Shown here in pieces: positions 63,282 to 64,000 of a DNA stretch of 64,000 nt. Position numbers and translations under genes: made by a program. Numbering within the stretch: position 1 is the first letter of the stretch; each line of letters opens with the position of its first letter. Below the pieces are notes generated by a model that had not been told where the DNA came from, made no database searches, and saw nothing but the letters and a program-made list of their open reading frames with translations. The stretch covers positions 310,001 through 374,000 of the forward strand of contig NZ_RWBG01000001.1 in assembly GCF_003944795.1 (NCBI RefSeq), written 5' to 3'. The stretch is from Mangrovimonas spongiae (lineage in GTDB: Bacteria; Bacteroidota; Bacteroidia; Flavobacteriales; Flavobacteriaceae).

Positions 63282-64000
63282 TTAGATATGTTTGTAAGCA
63301 GGAGTGGTGAGAAATTCTTCAAACTCTTCTGCAGTAACGAGATTGTTAAATAGGTCTATAGCTAATTTAAATTTGGTGTTTTTGATGTTGCTATTGCTAA
63401 CTTCTGTTATAATTTTTTCAACTTCATCATCCAATAATGTTTGGTAAAGGTTCTTTGTAAAAATCCTACCGTCTTCAAGTTTTACCTCGTTTTTTAACCA
63501 TTGCCATACTTGTGTTCTAGAAATTTCGGCAGTTGCGGCATCTTCCATTAAATTATATAATGCTACAGCGCCAAAACCACGTAACCACGCTTCTAAGTAA
63601 AGAATACCTACGTTAATATTTTTTCTAATTCCAGCCTCTGTAATGGTGCCTTTAGGTTGTTCTACTAAATTGGCTTCGGTAATTATTAGGTCTTCTTTTT
63701 TTATGTGTATTTGATTTGCTGTTGGCATGTGTTTGTTAAATTCATCTATGGCAATTTTCACCAAAGCAGGATGTGCAACCCATGTACCATCATGTCCATT
63801 TTTAACTTCCCGTTCTTTATCTTTTCGTACTTTTTCTAAAGCTTGGGCATTGGCATTTTCGTTATTTTTAATAGGGATTTGCGCTGCCATACCACCAATC
63901 GCTAATATGCCACGTTTATGGCATTTTTGAATCACCAATTTTGAATAGGCATCCATAAATGGCGATGTCATGGTTACTTGGTCTCTATTTGGAACGATAA
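63282..64000 (-). CDS. aceB: Malate synthase A, N-terminus beyond the window
   Basis: Condenses glyoxylate and acetyl-CoA to malate. The visible 239 residues are the C-terminal part. The frame runs open to the window edge and reads VPNRDQVTMTSPFMDAYS, a conserved internal region, so the Met at 63971 is not the start. Also seen are GHDGTWVAHPALVKIA and the conserved LYLEAWLRGFGAVALYNLMEDAATAEISR...WQW. Stops 74 bases before aceA, the classic aceBA order. Confidence 0.95.
   Translation of the reverse strand, partial: IVPNRDQVTMTSPFMDAYSKLVIQKCHKRGILAIGGMAAQIPIKNNENANAQALEKVRKDKEREVKNGHDGTWVAHPALVKIAIDEFNKHMPTANQIHIKKEDLIITEANLVEQPKGTITEAGIRKNINVGILYLEAWLRGFGAVALYNLMEDAATAEISRTQVWQWLKNEVKLEDGRIFTKNLYQTLLDDEVEKIITEVSNSNIKNTKFKLAIDLFNNLVTAEEFEEFLTTPAYKHI

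Noticed and set aside
63282-63971. Malate synthase starting at the Met at 63971
   Set aside because: Frame is open to the window edge and continues with VPNRDQVT, an internal family motif.

Overview
The window is chromosomal DNA from a member of the Bacteroidota, almost certainly a marine-type Flavobacteriaceae. The evidence is low GC content, type IX secretion (T9SS) C-terminal sorting domains of both type A and type B, lipoproteins with flavobacterial signal peptides, the IPExxxVDY-family gene next to pyruvate kinase, the order DUF177-rpmF-fabH-accB-accC, and repeated matches to the Bacteroidota promoter consensus (TTG, spacer of about 19-23, TAnnTTTG). I see no rRNA, prophage, transposase, CRISPR array or canonical defence island. 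This is mostly core genome with a few accessory patches.

Layout. 1-4.4 kb: M28 peptidase, dusB, LolC/E-type permease, rbfA and methylmalonyl-CoA epimerase. 4.4-5.0 kb: a CAT-anticodon tRNA, a perfect palindrome and a tiny PID-CTERM-like protein. 5.0-10.7 kb: ribE, pdxA, DUF177, rpmF and the fatty-acid initiation genes fabH-accB-accC. 10.7-19.8 kb: a surface/secretion patch with a small lipoprotein, a T9SS metalloprotease, a FAD oxidoreductase, an ABC ATPase, an FG-GAP/ASPIC T9SS protein and a diheme cytochrome lipoprotein. 19.8-24 kb: asd, mscL, alr, tdk and an unknown gene. 24-27.4 kb: a large DUF11 T9SS type B protein. 27.5-36 kb: rsmI, an AhpD-like protein, OsmC, recJ, an OmpA protein, MFS, a lipoprotein, an LpxH-like hydrolase, a QueD-like enzyme and a 2OG-Fe(II) oxygenase. 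36-40.2 kb: MATE with two micro membrane ORFs, a universal stress protein, tRNA-Ala(GGC) and two unknown genes. 40.3-48.9 kb: addB- and addA-like genes flanking an OmpA/TSP3 porin and kbl. 49-53 kb: sodA, a duplicated small-RNA-like element, a long purF-type gene and a PfkB kinase. 53-55.8 kb: an AraC regulator, a SnoaL-like lipoprotein and a DODA-type dioxygenase. 55.8-61.5 kb: rnhA, purN, acpP-fabF-rnc and IPExxxVDY-pyk. 61.5-64 kb: aceA and a truncated aceB (glyoxylate shunt).

How the genes fit together. fabH/accB/accC and acpP/fabF form the fatty-acid synthesis core. The aceBA pair with methylmalonyl-CoA epimerase suggests growth on acetyl- and propionyl-CoA-yielding substrates. The T9SS cargo, OmpA proteins and lipoproteins are the cell-surface set of a gliding, polymer-degrading flavobacterium.

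The most interesting unexplained structure is the tandem element at about 49.77-50.06 kb. Two ~71-bp copies each hold two hairpins, and the terminator-like hairpin differs between copies by a compensatory base-pair change. This points to selection on RNA structure, probably paired minus-strand small RNAs. Other items worth a look are the terminator inside the leader of the PID-CTERM-like gene, an apparent insertion between tRNA-Ala and its terminator, and the micro-ORFs behind MATE. I found no clear multi-gene system that I would call undescribed.
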